Shown: positions 31,203-42,677 of the stretch, piece after piece | How the letters are laid out: every line of letters begins with the position of its first letter | Position numbering within the stretch: position 1 is the first letter of the stretch | Origin: Metamycoplasma spumans ATCC 19526 | Lineage (GTDB): Bacteria; Bacillota_I; Bacilli_A; Mycoplasmatales; Metamycoplasmataceae | NCBI GenBank assembly: GCA_000620005.1 | Contig: JHVF01000006.1 | Coordinates: forward strand, 1-46,774 | Direction: 5' to 3' | Length of the DNA stretch: 46,774 nt | Made by a program: the position numbers and the translations under genes | The notes under the pieces: model-generated | Databases searched by the model: none | What the model was told of the DNA's origin: nothing | Seen by the model: only the letters and a program-made list of their open reading frames with translations

Positions 31203-31271
31203 AAATTTGTGTAATCAATATTCTCGAGTTTTTAACTCAAAAGTAAGCAGGAAATAAATGCACACAAATTT
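31203..31271. other. Nested inverted repeats, possible structured RNA
   Basis: AAATTTGTGT (31203-31212) pairs with ACACAAATTT (31262-31271), enclosing a GAGTT-TTT-AACTC hairpin (31226-31238). It lies in the non-coding gap between the convergent surface gene and the CorC-type gene. Strand and function are unknown. Confidence 0.35.
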
Positions 31272-31293
31272 GCTGTACTATCGACTTAAGCAA

Positions 31294-32595
31294 CTATCTA
31301 CTTCAATCTATTTCAAAATAGTCGTATTTTTTATCTTTACTCTTGGTTTCTAAAACTTTAAAATCAATTTTATCATTTAATGAAAACTTAGTATTTTTTC
31401 TCAATGAATGATTTACTTTTTTCTCCATTCATTGAGATAAAGTAAGGTTCTTTTCTTCATCATCTAATTCAATATCAAAATAATCACTTAGTTCCAGTTG
31501 TTTTCAAAGAGCCTTCATTAATACGGTACCTTTTGCTTCTGAACGCTCTAAACTAATCTCATAAATTTGTTCGTCGTCATCATATTCGTCATAAATTTCG
31601 CCGACAACTTCTTCAATAATATCCTCGATAGTTATAATACCTATAGGAGTATCATTATTATTATTCTCAATAACAAAAGCCATTTGAGCACGAGCCTGAC
31701 GCATTTTTTCTAAAGCAACTGATAATATCGAGTTTGCCGAAACTTTAGGAACTGTCTTAACGTAGTTCATGATATTGCCACGTTTTAAAAAGAAAATATC
31801 TTTTAAAAGTAAAATTCCAATTAGATCTCCATCTTTTTCAACAGGTATTCTTGAATAATTTGTTTCTTTAAACATTTCTAATGCTTCTAGCATTGTTGCT
31901 TTTCAAGAAATATAATCAACATTTTTCAATTTTATATAATGTTGTGAAACCTTAGTTGAATCTAAATCCAAAACATTTTGCGCCATAGCTGACTCATTGA
32001 TTTCTAAAACCCCTTCATCTTGGGCAATGTTGATCAAGTTTTTCATTTCTTCTTCAGTATTTGTAATATAAATTTTCTTGCCGATTTTTGAAATTGGATA
32101 AGTAAAAGGCAAAAATATTCAATATAACATTTCAATAAATCAATAAAAGCTTTTTACAGTTTTTTCAGGATATGCTTTAGCAACTAATTTAGGAACTATT
32201 TCAGCCAATAAAACAATTATAGGCGTCATAACAACAGTAGAAATAATTGTGGCAGTTCCCGTTGGCAAAGCAGCTAGTGATAAAACATAGACTAATAGAG
32301 TTGAAGAACCTATATTAACTAAGTTATTAGCGATTAAAATTGTACCTAGTGTACGGTTAAAAAAGTGATGTTGTTTTTGAATTAATTTTGCTCCACGAAC
32401 TTTCTTTTCTAACATTATTTCAATCTTAGGTCTTGAAAGGGTTGTATAAGCTGTTTCACATGCTGAAAATATAGCACTAGAAATTAATAATATTATTAAC
32501 AATACTGAGTAAACAATATACTGTCATGTTTTACCCGAAGGCTCTAAAGTGGCAGTATTTTCTGAATTAGATAGATTTATGAGCGATACGTCCAT
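31294..32595 (-). CDS. CNNM/CorC-HlyC family membrane protein (DUF21 + CBS pair)
   Basis: 433 residues. An N-terminal DUF21 domain with several membrane helices (about 29-150; SSAIFSACETAYTTLSR and LVNIGSSTLLVYVLSLAAL) is followed by a tandem CBS pair (about 190-330; FKETNYSRIPVEKDGDLIGILLLKD and PIGIITIEDIIEEVVGEIYDE). A short CorC_HlyC-type C-terminus follows. The family is linked to magnesium/cobalt export, and 'hemolysin C' is an old name. UGA codes Trp at six places, including DWSR at the end. The ATG follows GGAG; a TATAAT box (about 32610) drives it divergently from def. Confidence 0.92.
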
Positions 32596-32686
32596 TTAAT
32601 ATTCTCCATTTATTATAAATTTACATATCAATTATATTATTATTTTTTGTTTTTTATAAATACTAAACAAAATTAGAGTAAAAATA

Positions 32687-32692
32687 TATAAT
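32687..32692 (+). promoter_or_regulatory. def promoter (-10), probably leaderless
   Basis: TATAAT followed by ATAAACT and the ATG at 32700, so the start site falls at the start codon. A weak TAAACA sits at the -35 position (32664-32669). There is no ribosome binding site. Confidence 0.58.
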
Positions 32693-32699
32693 ATAAACT

Positions 32700-33257
32700 A
32701 TGTTTAAATTCGAAGATGTTAAATTAGTACAATTACCCAAAAAAGTTTTAAGACAAAAATCACAAGATGTTCCAATTCCATTAACAGAAGAAGACACACA
32801 GCTTATTGAGAAAATGATTTTTCACGTCGATGATAGTCAAACTGCAATGACGAAGTTTAGACCAGCTGTCGGGGTTGCTGCCGTTCAATATGGTATATTA
32901 AAAAATATATTTTATATTATGATTCAAGACGATAAAGGTAATTATGTTTTTAAAGATGCTTTAATTAACCCAGTAATGTTAGGTCATTCAGATCATAAAA
33001 TCTCACTTAAAGAAGGTGAAGGCTGTTTAAGTGTTAATGAAAAAGACCCGGGTCAAGAAGGGTATGTATTCAGATATGCACGTGTTGTTGTTAAAGCATA
33101 TTCATATTATGAAAAGAAATGAAAAACATACGATGTTTCGGGTTACCCCGCAATCGTAATGCAACATGAATATGATCATTTACAAGGAAAGTTATTTGTT
33201 GATCATATCGATAAAAAAAATCCTTGAAATATGAAAAAAAATTCATCAACAATCTAA
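32700..33257 (+). CDS. def: Peptide deformylase
   Basis: 185 residues. It removes the formyl group from nascent proteins; metal enzyme. The three motifs are in order: GVAAVQYG (motif 1, usual GxGxAAxQ), EGCLSV (motif 2, metal Cys) and QHEYDHLQG (motif 3, HExxDH). UGA encodes Trp in EKKWKTYD and NPWNMKK. It is a single-gene unit with its own promoter and terminator. Confidence 0.96.
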
Positions 33258-33263
33258 TCAAAT

Positions 33264-33287
33264 AGCGAACAATGTTCGCTTTTTTTT
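33264..33287 (+). terminator. Intrinsic terminator after def
   Basis: Stem AGCGAAC / GTTCGCT with a 3-nt loop followed by eight T, 7 nt after the def stop. Confidence 0.9.
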
Positions 33288-33299
33288 ATTAGATTTTAA

Positions 33300-33333
33300 A
33301 ATAAAAAATAATATCCAACATGTGGATATTATT
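33300..33333 (-). terminator. Intrinsic terminator of the membrane/helicase operon
   Basis: Reverse strand stem AATAATATCC / GGATATTATT with a 7-nt loop followed by TTTTATTTT. The 5' arm overlaps the stop codon of the gene ending at 33332. Confidence 0.8.
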
Positions 33334-34375
33334 AGTTTCTAGGCGAGACTTTTTTAAATATAATAGGTGATTCAAAATCTTTTTGAATAGAAGACGGAAT
33401 ATAAATCCCGTATTCATATTTACTTTTGCCAATTGTTATTTTTTCTTTCGCCAATGAATAGAATAAAGCATTAAATTTAAGTGAATAGTGACTGGTTTCT
33501 TCATTTTTAAATAACTCAATAGCGCCATTAAAATTAAACGGAACAAATATGCTTTGCTCTTCTGATTCAAAAAGTGAAAAGTAATTATGGCCTATTTGGT
33601 TATATTTAGTTAAAATCAAACCCTTGTCAATATAATTAAATTCTTGTTCGTTTAATGAATTAACATTGTCAATTATTTCTTTAATTTTTGGAATTATTAA
33701 TTGATTTTCTCCAGAAGGTTTAAATTCAACATTAGTAAAGAAATGAAATGGCCATTCTCTTACAGCTAAATCGTCAATTTTATTATTTTGATTAAACTGT
33801 TTAATTTTTTCATCGTTATATTTGGTTATCTCTTCACTTGTATAAATGGTGAAATTTCTAATAACCAATTTTTCTTTTTCATTTTCTTTATTTTTTAAAA
33901 TAACATCAAAGTGTAAAGAGTTTTTATTAATTAAATCTAGCATTGGATTAACTAATTGAGTTGTATATTTATCATTAACTTTAATGTTTAAAGTTTGTAA
34001 AACATCGTTATTTAATGTCGGATTTTCTAATAATTTAGCCATTAAACTATACGGCTCACCAGTAATTTTTTGATCTTTATTTTTATTTCAATCAATAATC
34101 TCAACGGGCGCATTTTTAGATATAAATGTTGGTGCAAAGTTACTTCATAATTTTAATTCGACTAAACTCTTTGGCAATACTACAGCAAGTGTAATGATAC
34201 CAGCAACCGAAGCTCCAGCTAATGATCAAAATACAATTCTTCTTCTTTTTTTGATTTTAGTTACATCAGTCGCTGTTTTTTTGAATTTTAATTGATCATC
34301 TACAGAAACATCTGTACTTGGATTATAATCCAAACTTTCATCTCTATCTATTTTGTCTTCTTTTTTATTTTTCAT
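33332..34375 (-). CDS. Single-pass membrane protein, unknown function
   Basis: 347 residues. A charged cytosolic N-terminus (1-45, ending KIKKRRR) precedes one transmembrane helix (about 46-68, IVFWSLAGASVAGIITLAVV). A 280-residue domain outside the membrane follows, rich in Asn, Lys, Phe and Ile, with no cysteine motif or lipobox. The topology is probably type II by the positive-inside rule. I recognise no family. The ATG overlaps the helicase stop (TAATG), so translation is coupled to the helicase gene. UGA codes Trp in VFWSLA, LWSNF and DWNKN. Confidence 0.78.
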
Positions 34376-37300
34376 TATTCATCTTCTCCGCCATTAAACA
34401 CTTCAAACTCAGTTGTTGTTTCAGAAGTGTTAGTTAAAGAAAACTCATCAATTAATTCGCTAGCACTCTTTGATTTTGAAATATTATCTTCTCCAGTTTC
34501 ATTTTCTTCGGTTGAACCAAATAGTTCTGAAAATCCAATAAATTCATTACTATTTGTATCATTTTCAAATAAATCATCAATGCTTAATTGTTCAGATTCA
34601 ACTTGATCATAGTCATTTATTTTAGCCGAATTTTCATCTTTAACTTCTTGGCTTTCTTCAAAGTGTAATTGAGGATCTGACATAATATCATCGTCGTTTT
34701 CTGCTTGATCATTTAATATTTTTTCATCAACATCAAATTCTTCTACATTAATTTCAATGTTATTTTCTTCAATTTCTTCATTAAAATTGTTTGACTCATT
34801 AACTTCTATAACTTCACCTTCAGATTCGTTATAAATTATGTCTTCAATCATAATATCAGAATCTGAATAAGTATATGATTCTTCAATAATATCTTTTTCA
34901 GCTTTATAATCAAGTTCTGGTTCATGAATTTCGTTATCATTATCAACATGAGGATTAATTTCTAATTCGTAATTATCAATATTATCTTCAAGTGCTTTAA
35001 AATCTCCTGGCTCGTCGTCAAAGTTAAGTTCTAAATCTTTATCAATATCTAGTTTTTCATGATAATTTTCAAAATCATCAATTGCTTCTTCGTGAGCTAA
35101 ATTATTTTTTCCTTCAACATCAGCTATGTCTTCATAATCTTCTATGTCCGAATTTACTAAAGTATTTTCATCCGTTTTATTTTCATTAGACATTTCTACA
35201 TCTTCTTTTTTATTTAAATTTACAACTTCAAAATTATTAACTTGTAATTTGCTTTCATCAATTAAAGATAAATCAATTTCAGTTGTAAATATTAAATTAG
35301 GATTTTCAATATTATCAAATTCAGCAGTTACGGTGCTTTCTAAAATTTGTCTTTGCAATATTTTTTCATTTAGTTTTAAATTGGCATTAGATAAGATTTC
35401 ATCTTCAATTTTATTTTTAATATAGCTTAAAATTTTATCTTTATTAATTGGTCATAAAATTTCAGAAAGAATAATAATTGGATAAGATTTTGAATCTAAA
35501 AATTTTAAATTATCCTTAAATTTAAGATATTTTTTATAGTCATCAACATTATCTAATTCACCGTTTGCATAATTATAATTATCAATAATAAAACCTTGAA
35601 CAAGTTTATTAGATAATACATTAATTAAAACAATATCGATGGTTTTAGTTCCTATTGAGTAATTTGTTTGTAATTTAAGATCAGAATAATGACTAATAAA
35701 TTCGTTTAATTCAACAAATACATCATTTTTAAATTCACTCATATCGCCTAATGAAATTGTTTTTGTTGCTAAAAAATCCTCTGTTTCATCTAGATAATTT
35801 TTTTGTTCTTCAAGAGATAGGTCTAGGAATTTTAATCATTCTTTAAAAGTAACCATATCAGTTGTTGAACGCTCAGTTATTTCAATATCGTCTGCATAAA
35901 TAGATTTAACAACAATAACTTTTTCTCTAGCACGTGAAATTGCAACATTTAAGGCATTTTTACCGCCTTGACGAGCAACATATGTACCGTATAGAGCGGT
36001 GTTTTTGTCATAAACTACAGACATAATAACTAAATCAGCTTCGTCACCTTGAATATTTTCGATATTTTTTAATACTAATTTATCTTTATTTAAGGCCTCT
36101 TCTAATCTAGGTTCATTTCCGAAAATACAGTTAATTAAATAATCTTGTTGTTTAGCATTAAACACTAAAATTATGATTTTATTATATTTATCTAAATTAT
36201 CCTTAGCAATTTTAATAACTTCTTTTCCTTCAGCTTCATTCATGCTATTATCTCAGCTACCGTTAACTTGGATAACTTCAATTGCTTTATTTTTAGATAT
36301 CGATAATGAATAATCATCAATTACATCTAATTTAGAATTATAGAAATGTTTAGAACTAAATGTCATTAATGAAGCTTGTTTTGAACGATAGTTTTTATCT
36401 AATAGAATTGAATATACCCCACGAGCTTTAGCATAATCTAAAAGTGATTCAATGTTACCAAAATCATCTTCTTCATCAAAATTATAAGAAACTGAGAATC
36501 ATCTAGTTGGTTGCATTTGTTGATTATCACCCGCTAGAATTTTGCGTTTAGCCAAATATAGAATTGGTATACCCTTTTCAATAAATATTTGACTAGATTC
36601 ATCTAAAATTGCGTAATCAAATTCACCTTTTTCTCACATTGATAGATCAAGTTCTGGTGTAGTTACAATAATTGGAAATAATTTTTTAATCATTTCTTTA
36701 TGTTTGTGGAAAAACTTATAAGGTTTTAAATGACCGGTTCTAATCGCCATTGCAAAGGCATTATATTGACGCAATTCTTCTTTATCAAAGTTTGACATTT
36801 TATTAATAGTTTGTTGTAAAACCATCTTGGTTAAAACAATATCATCATTTACTTCAATGGTCTTTTTATCCAAAATGTTTTTATAATCATTTTCAAACTC
36901 TTTAATTGATTCATAATTAACTAAATCAACATATTTAATTGCATTATTAATATCGATTTTAAATAAATTAGGGTTTTCAAATAAAATATCTGCAGATTCT
37001 TTAATATTTTTAGGATAAATTGTAAATACACCTGCTTTTTTATCTTTATTTATTTCGTATAAAACTTTTCTAATTTCTTTTTTATCATTTAAAGGTGCTT
37101 CAAAATTATATTTTAGTTGTTTGTCTAGTAATTTCAAACTTTCAAATTCTTGTTGACTTAGATCATAATTAATAATTGAAGAGTAAAAATTAATAATATT
37201 ATTTAAATTTTTAGTTCCTTTTATTTTTTTAACAGTATCGACATAATTTTTATCGTCATTAGAAAAAATTTGAATACCTTCTTGGTTGTCATTTTTTCTA

Positions 37301-38541
37301 AAGTTTTCAACATATTCAATAAATTCTCTTAACGGTTTATAGAAAACCTCATCTCTTAAGTTTTTGTCATTTAAGGCAAATAAACAAAAGATAGATAGTT
37401 TTTTTAGACGGTTTTTTAAAACATCAAGAGCAGCTTTTTTCTGAGAAACAACAAGACCACTATATCCCCTTGCAATAATATTAGCTATTAAATTACTAAT
37501 AGTTTGTGATTTTCCTGTTCCGGGAGGCCCTCAAATAATTGTATCTTGATATAGAGCTGAAATTGTAGCTACATCTTGTGAGAAATTGGTTTTTTGAATT
37601 TTAAATAACTTAAATTTATTATCAAAAATAACCCTTTTAACTTTATCTTGATAAATTGTTTTATTGATTTCAGGGTTTAAAATGTATTCAAATTCGTCAT
37701 TTTCAATAATCTTTTTCATTTGGTTCCATAAATAACCAGACGAAACATTATAAAAACCTAAAACCATACCAGGGTGAAACTCAATTGATGAATGAATAAT
37801 TGTATCTTGTGTTAATGAAGGTAGTTTATCTTTTAAATTTTCAGGTGTTTTATAAATTGGAGCTCATTCTTTTTTAAAAAAGTCAAAAACCTCTTGAATA
37901 GAAAGATTAGCAAAATCATAATTATCAACATTTAACATAAAGCCTTCTTGGCCTAAAAATGTTATTAATTTGCTATTAACTCTAATATCTGAATTTGATT
38001 TTAGATAGACAAGCGAATTTTTAATTTCTAAAGTTATTTCTTTAAAAAATAATGGTGCGAAAATAGTCTTCTTTTCAGTTTTAATTGAAATAAAGAAAAA
38101 TCCAATATGTAATGGTCAAATGTTTGACTCAATATTAACATTCTGAGCTTTGTTTAATATTTTCTTTCACTTGACTATTGATTTTTGAAACTCTGTGTCT
38201 AATTTATTAACAATTAATCTTTTAGCCTTTTCTAGATCTGATGATAACAATTTAAAAATATTGTCATCAATTCTTCTTTCATATTCTTTAAAAGAATTAA
38301 TAACATCTTGTTTAGATAATGAAGCTAAAACTTTTTTAGCTAATTCTTGATTTCCGATTTCAGTTAAAACTGTATCAATACGATAATTGTTTAAAATATT
38401 ATCAAATGTTTTTTCACCAAAGTTCTTGTAAACATCAAAAAACTTTTCATTATCAACTGCACTATATAATGAAGTATCAAATGTATCAATGTTTAGCAAG
38501 TTCGCCATTATCGTTTGATATTTAATGTCTTTCTTATTCAT
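34375..38541 (-). CDS. SF1 (DNA2/Upf1-like) helicase with nuclease-like domain and acidic tail
   Basis: 1388 residues with UGA as Trp at a dozen sites. Motif I GPPGTGKSQT is at about 339-348, motif II FDYAILDESSQ at about 642-652, motif III LAGDNQQMQPTRW at about 672-684, then YRSKQ (IV), NIQGDEADLVIMSV (V) and ALNVAISRAREKVIVV (VI, about 868-883). A 290-residue insertion separates I and II. Residues about 935-1031 resemble the Vsr/MTES_1575-type nuclease fold of DUF4011 helicases: TIDIVLI matches RIDLAV, but the catalytic Glu of IExDG reads IIDN. From about 1095 to the end the protein is Asp/Glu-rich and low-complexity. Function unknown; nucleic-acid translocation is likely. It overlaps both neighbours. 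Confidence 0.88.
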
Positions 38542-38905
38542 TTTCGATATCCTCTTTTATTTTATTTTCTAAAAATCTAGCTGAATTGCCAATAACCAAT
38601 GAAATACTTTTTGATTGAAAAGCCAGTCCAGATACGCCATCTAACATTTTCAATCCTTCTGAATTAATCAAAGATCTTTCTTTAAATGTAATTTTTATAA
38701 TTTTTTGAGTTGAAGCAACATCTTCAATATTGCTTTTTCCCCCTAACAAATAAATAAATTTATCATAATCAAAAGATAGTTTTTCTTCTCTGCTCAACGA
38801 CGTTTGAACCTCGTTTTTACGATATTTTTTATTTCAATATATTTTTATTAAACCAAACGTAATAATTAGTAAAAAAATATACAATGCTTTGTGTTTACTA
38901 TTCAT
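38534..38905 (-). CDS. Membrane-anchored PTS EIIB-like domain protein lacking the active cysteine
   Basis: 123 residues. One N-terminal transmembrane helix (about 6-22, ALYIFLLIITFGLIKIYW) is followed by a linker. The C-terminal domain (about 47-120) follows the glucose-type EIIB pattern: YLLGGKSNIEDV, LKMLDGVSGLAFQSKSISLVIG and a final helix. At the phosphorylation site, where EIIB has CxTRLR, this protein reads AST-QKI, so the phosphate-accepting cysteine is missing. It is probably a structural or sensory relic rather than a sugar transporter. AGAGGTGA lies before the ATG. Its 3' end overlaps the helicase start by 8 nt. Confidence 0.7.
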
Positions 38906-39064
38906 TCTTCACCTCTTTTAATATTATTAAGATACCTTTTTTATAGGTTATTATAATTATATTTTATTTATATATTTCTGCTTTCATTTCTTAATTATTA
39001 ATATGATTATTAATAACCTAAATGTAATATAATTATCTATATTATTTATTAGAAAGGTAAATTT

Positions 39065-40075
39065 ATGGTTAGTAATAAAAAAATATTGCTAAGTGGAATC
39101 ACTGCAACAGGAAAATTAACATTAGCAAACTACATTGGCGCAATTAAAAACATGGTTAAATTGCAAGATGAATATGAAAATTATATTTTCATTGCCGATC
39201 TGCACGCTCTAACACTACCAATTGATCCTAAAGAATTAGAAAATAATCGAAGAAATATTTTTGCTTTATTTTTAGCTTGTGGAATTGACACAAATAAAAG
39301 CACATTATTTTTTCAATCTGATGTTTTAGAACACGGCTTAATGAACTGATTAATATTAACCAATACGACAATTGGTGAGTTATCAAGAATGACTCAATTT
39401 AAAGATAAATCATCAAAAATTAAAACCGCAAACGGAATGGAAACTATTCCAACGGGTTTATTAATGTATCCAACACTAATGGTTGCTGATATATTATTGT
39501 ATAATGCTGATGTTATTCCGGTCGGTATCGATCAAAAGCAACATGTTGAATTAACAAGAAATTTAGCCACAAGATTAAACAATAAATTTAAAACAAATTT
39601 CAAAGTTCCAGAGCCCTATATTCCGGAAGTTGGAGCTAAAATTATGTCTTTGGTTGAGCCAACTAAAAAAATGTCTAAATCAGATAAAAATGAAAAGGCC
39701 TCAATATATCTTTTAGACGATCCTGAAGTTGCTTATAAGAAAATTATGAAAGCAGTAACTGACTCTGAGGGAAAAATTTATTTATCAGATGATAAACCAG
39801 GAATAAAAAACTTACTAACTATTTATTCAGCTTTAAAAAATATATCATTACAAGAAACAGAACAATTATTTTTAGAAAAAAACTATGGAGAATTAAAACA
39901 AGCTGTTGGCCAAGAAGTTAAATCATTTTTAATAGAAATTCAAAGCAAATATACTGAAGCAATTAAAAATATTGACATCGAAGCTAAAAAAGGTGCAATA
40001 AAAGCAAGAGAAACAGCTAATAAAAATCTTAAATCACTTATGAAAGGAATAGGATTAGATAATGAAAGCAAATAG
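39065..40075 (+). CDS. trpS: Tryptophanyl-tRNA synthetase
   Basis: 336 residues, class I. The HIGH-type motif is ATGKLTLANYIGAIKN (about 15-30) and the KMSKS motif is KKMSKSDKNEKASIYL (about 199-214). GIDQKQHVELTRNLATR is the tryptophan/adenylate-binding segment. UGA appears once (LMNWLIL). The enzyme is essential to the UGA=Trp code, since it charges both the CCA and UCA anticodon tRNAs. AGAAAGG lies 6 nt before the ATG, and TATAAT boxes (39030-39050) precede it. It is followed by thrS with a 14-nt overlap. Confidence 0.97.
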
Positions 40076-41801
40076 CAAATTAAATCACTCAACAAGCCAT
40101 TTATTGGCAGCCGCAATTTTAAAATTATATCCTAATACAAAATTGGCAATTGGTCCTGCTATTGAAGAAGGATTTTACTATGATTTTGAATTCGAACAAC
40201 CCTTATTAGAATCTGATTTACCAAAAATTGAAAAGTTAATGAAAAAACTAGCCGAACAAGGTTATGTAATGCGTCAAGTTGGTATCGAAGATTATTCATT
40301 TGAAAATCAACCATATAAAAAAGAGTTATATGACGAATTTTTAGCTCAAGGCAAAGAAATTACCTTTTTCCAATACTATCATCCAAAAACTAATGAAGTA
40401 TTATTTACAGATTTATGTGCTGGCGGACATATTGAAAATACTAAAGAAATAAAAAACTTTAAACTTTTATCAGTTGCCGGGGCATATTGACGTGGTGATT
40501 CAAATAATAAAATGTTAACCCGTATATATGGAACAAGTTGAGAAACTAAAGAAGAATTAGATAAATACTTATTCATTTTAGAAGAACGTAAAGAACGTGA
40601 CCATAGAAAAATTGGTAAAGAGTTAAATATATTTTCATTTTCACAATTAAGTGGTCAAGGTTTACCAATTTGATTAGAAGATGGTATGAAAATTCATAAC
40701 TCAATTCGTGAATATGTTTTAAAACTAGATAAAAAATATGGTTTTAGAGAAGTTATGACACCTCATTTTGGAGAAAAGAAACTTTATGAAATTAGTGGAC
40801 ACTGAGCTCATTATCAAGACACCATGTTTAAGCCTATTGTTATGGATAATGAATTGCTAGTTGCTAGACCTATGACATGTCCTCATCATATTATTTTATT
40901 TAACTCAACTCGTCGTTCATATAAAGATTTACCAATTAGATATTCAGAACAATCAAGATTATATCGTTATGAAAAATCAGGTGCTTTAACTGGGCTTGAA
41001 AGAGTTAGAGGAATGGATTTAACAGAAGGACACGTTTTTGTTAGACCAGATCAAATTAAAGCTGAATTTAAACACTTATACAAAATGATTTTACAAGCTT
41101 TAAAAGATTTCAATATCGAAATTGATCACGTTTCTCTATCATTAAGAGACCCAGAAGATAAAGAAAAATTCTTCCAAAATGATGAAATGTGAAACAAGGC
41201 TGAAAATGATTTAAGAGACGTTTTAAAAGAGCTTAATATTGAATATAAAGAGTTTATTGGAGAAGCTGCATTTTATGGTCCTAAAATCGATTTCCAAATT
41301 AGAACGGTTTTAAATAGAATTATTACCATGTCAACATTGCAACTTGACTTCCTATTACCTACTCGTTTTGAAATGAAATACGTTGATGATAATGAACAAT
41401 TCCAAACACCTGTTTTAATTCACAGAGGATTAATTGGTACATATGAAAGATTTATTGCAATTTTATTAGAACAAACTAAAGGTGCGTTGCCATATTGACT
41501 AAGTCCTCGCCAAGTAACAATAATGCCAATCAGCTATGATTTAAACGAATACTGCCAAAAATTATACGAAGATTTATTAGATGAAGATATCAATGTTAAT
41601 ATAGACCTAAGAAACGAAAGAATTAACAAAAAAATTCGTGAAGCACAATTGCAAAAAACCAAATTCGTTGCAATTATCGGACGTAAAGAAGTTGAAGATA
41701 ATACAATTGCAATCAGAGAATATGGCTCAGATCAAACTGTTATTTATACAAAAGACGAGCTTATTTCAATGTTAAAAAATCTTAAAAAATCACTTAAATA
41801 G
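40062..41801 (+). CDS. thrS: Threonyl-tRNA synthetase without TGS domain
   Basis: 579 residues, about 60 shorter than E. coli ThrRS because the N-terminal TGS (N1) domain is absent; the protein starts at the editing domain. Editing ligands HSTSH (9-13) and CAGGH (usual CRGPH) are kept, with a changed middle. The class II core has the motif 2 region ([14 protein letters not shown]), zinc ligands in RPMTCPHH and in the C-terminal part of the core, and [15 protein letters not shown] (motif 3). The anticodon-binding domain ends the protein. UGA codes Trp at AYWRGD, TSWET, GHWAHY and others. It is co-transcribed with trpS. Confidence 0.97.
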
Positions 41802-41807
41802 CAATTA

Positions 41808-41837
41808 AAAAACTAGAATCAAATTCTAGTTTTTTAT
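41808..41837 (+). terminator. Terminator after thrS (bidirectional)
   Basis: Stem AACTAGAAT / ATTCTAGTT with CAA loop and TTTTT after it; AAAAA before it makes it usable on the minus strand for the gene ending at 41846 as well. Confidence 0.85.
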
Positions 41838-41845
41838 AATATTTT

Positions 41846-42589
41846 TTAATAAAATATTAAATCAGTTTCAAAGTATTCCATATACTTAAACACATCAATT
41901 ATCGTGCTTATATATTTATCGTCGACTCTTTTATAAATATAGTTTTCTGTATAAATATTATTGCTAAACTCAGGCACCATATTATCTTTAAAAAAATTGA
42001 AAATAACTTGCTCATTAAAATATTTAAAAATCTCAAATATTTCTCACTCGAATTTATTTATAGCTTGCTCATCTCAATTTATACTTAATCCTCTTTGTTT
42101 TAATAAATTAATAATTCCTTGAACAAAATACTGCTTAATTCTTTCTATACTCGTATATCCGCTTCCATCATTATAATAATTAGAAACTGTAAAATAAAGT
42201 TCTCTCGGGTCTTTTGCAATATGAAATTTAAACTCATACATTCTTATAAAAGCTGATAAAAATTCATATTTAATTTGTTTTAAATACTTACTTACCGCTC
42301 TAAGATCAGAAAATGAAAGGCCATATGTGGTTTTTAATAAGTCATTAATAATATCGCTAATTGATGAATAGTATTCTTCTTGGTCTACAGATTTTAAAAA
42401 TTCTCTAGGACCATTTTGTGCTATTTTTTTATAGATATTTATTACTTGAGATTTAACACTTTGATTAAATTGGCTATCTAAAATTTCAAGCTGAGTTTTA
42501 AAAACTGGACTTAGTTTTGAAAAATTACTTTTTAATAAAGTTATATCGTTTCTATCTAAAACAACTTTACCCTCTAAAATTCTATACAT
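41846..42589 (-). CDS. Hypothetical protein
   Basis: 247 residues, soluble, mostly helical, rich in Lys, Asn, Phe, Ile and Tyr. There is no signal peptide, membrane segment or motif that I recognise. One UGA encodes Trp (INWDEQ) and another follows (FEWEIF), so the C-terminal 75 residues need the mycoplasma code. No ribosome binding site precedes the ATG; TAAAAT ends 6 nt upstream, a possible leaderless start. It stands alone between two terminators. Confidence 0.72.
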
Positions 42590-42620
42590 GTAATAATTTT
42601 AAATTAGTTTTCAAATTTAA

Positions 42621-42656
42621 ATAAAAAATACTCAGACATTTCTGAGTATTTTTTTA
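42621..42656 (-). terminator. Terminator of the second surface gene
   Basis: A perfect stem of up to 14 bp (TACTCAGA / TCTGAGTA flanked by A/T runs) with a 4-nt loop, A-tract on one side and T-tract on the other. It can act on both strands but lies just after the minus-strand surface gene. Confidence 0.86.
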
Positions 42657-42677
42657 GCTTTTTTAATAATTTATAAA

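Noticed and set aside
31203-31271. tRNA-like element
   Set aside because: On the minus strand a 5-bp stem with a 7-nt loop can be drawn, but there is no T-arm consensus, no D-arm and no proper acceptor stem.
38906-39064. T-box riboswitch before trpS
   Set aside because: No specifier stem, no TGGNACCGCG-type sequence and no terminator; only promoter boxes and a ribosome binding site.
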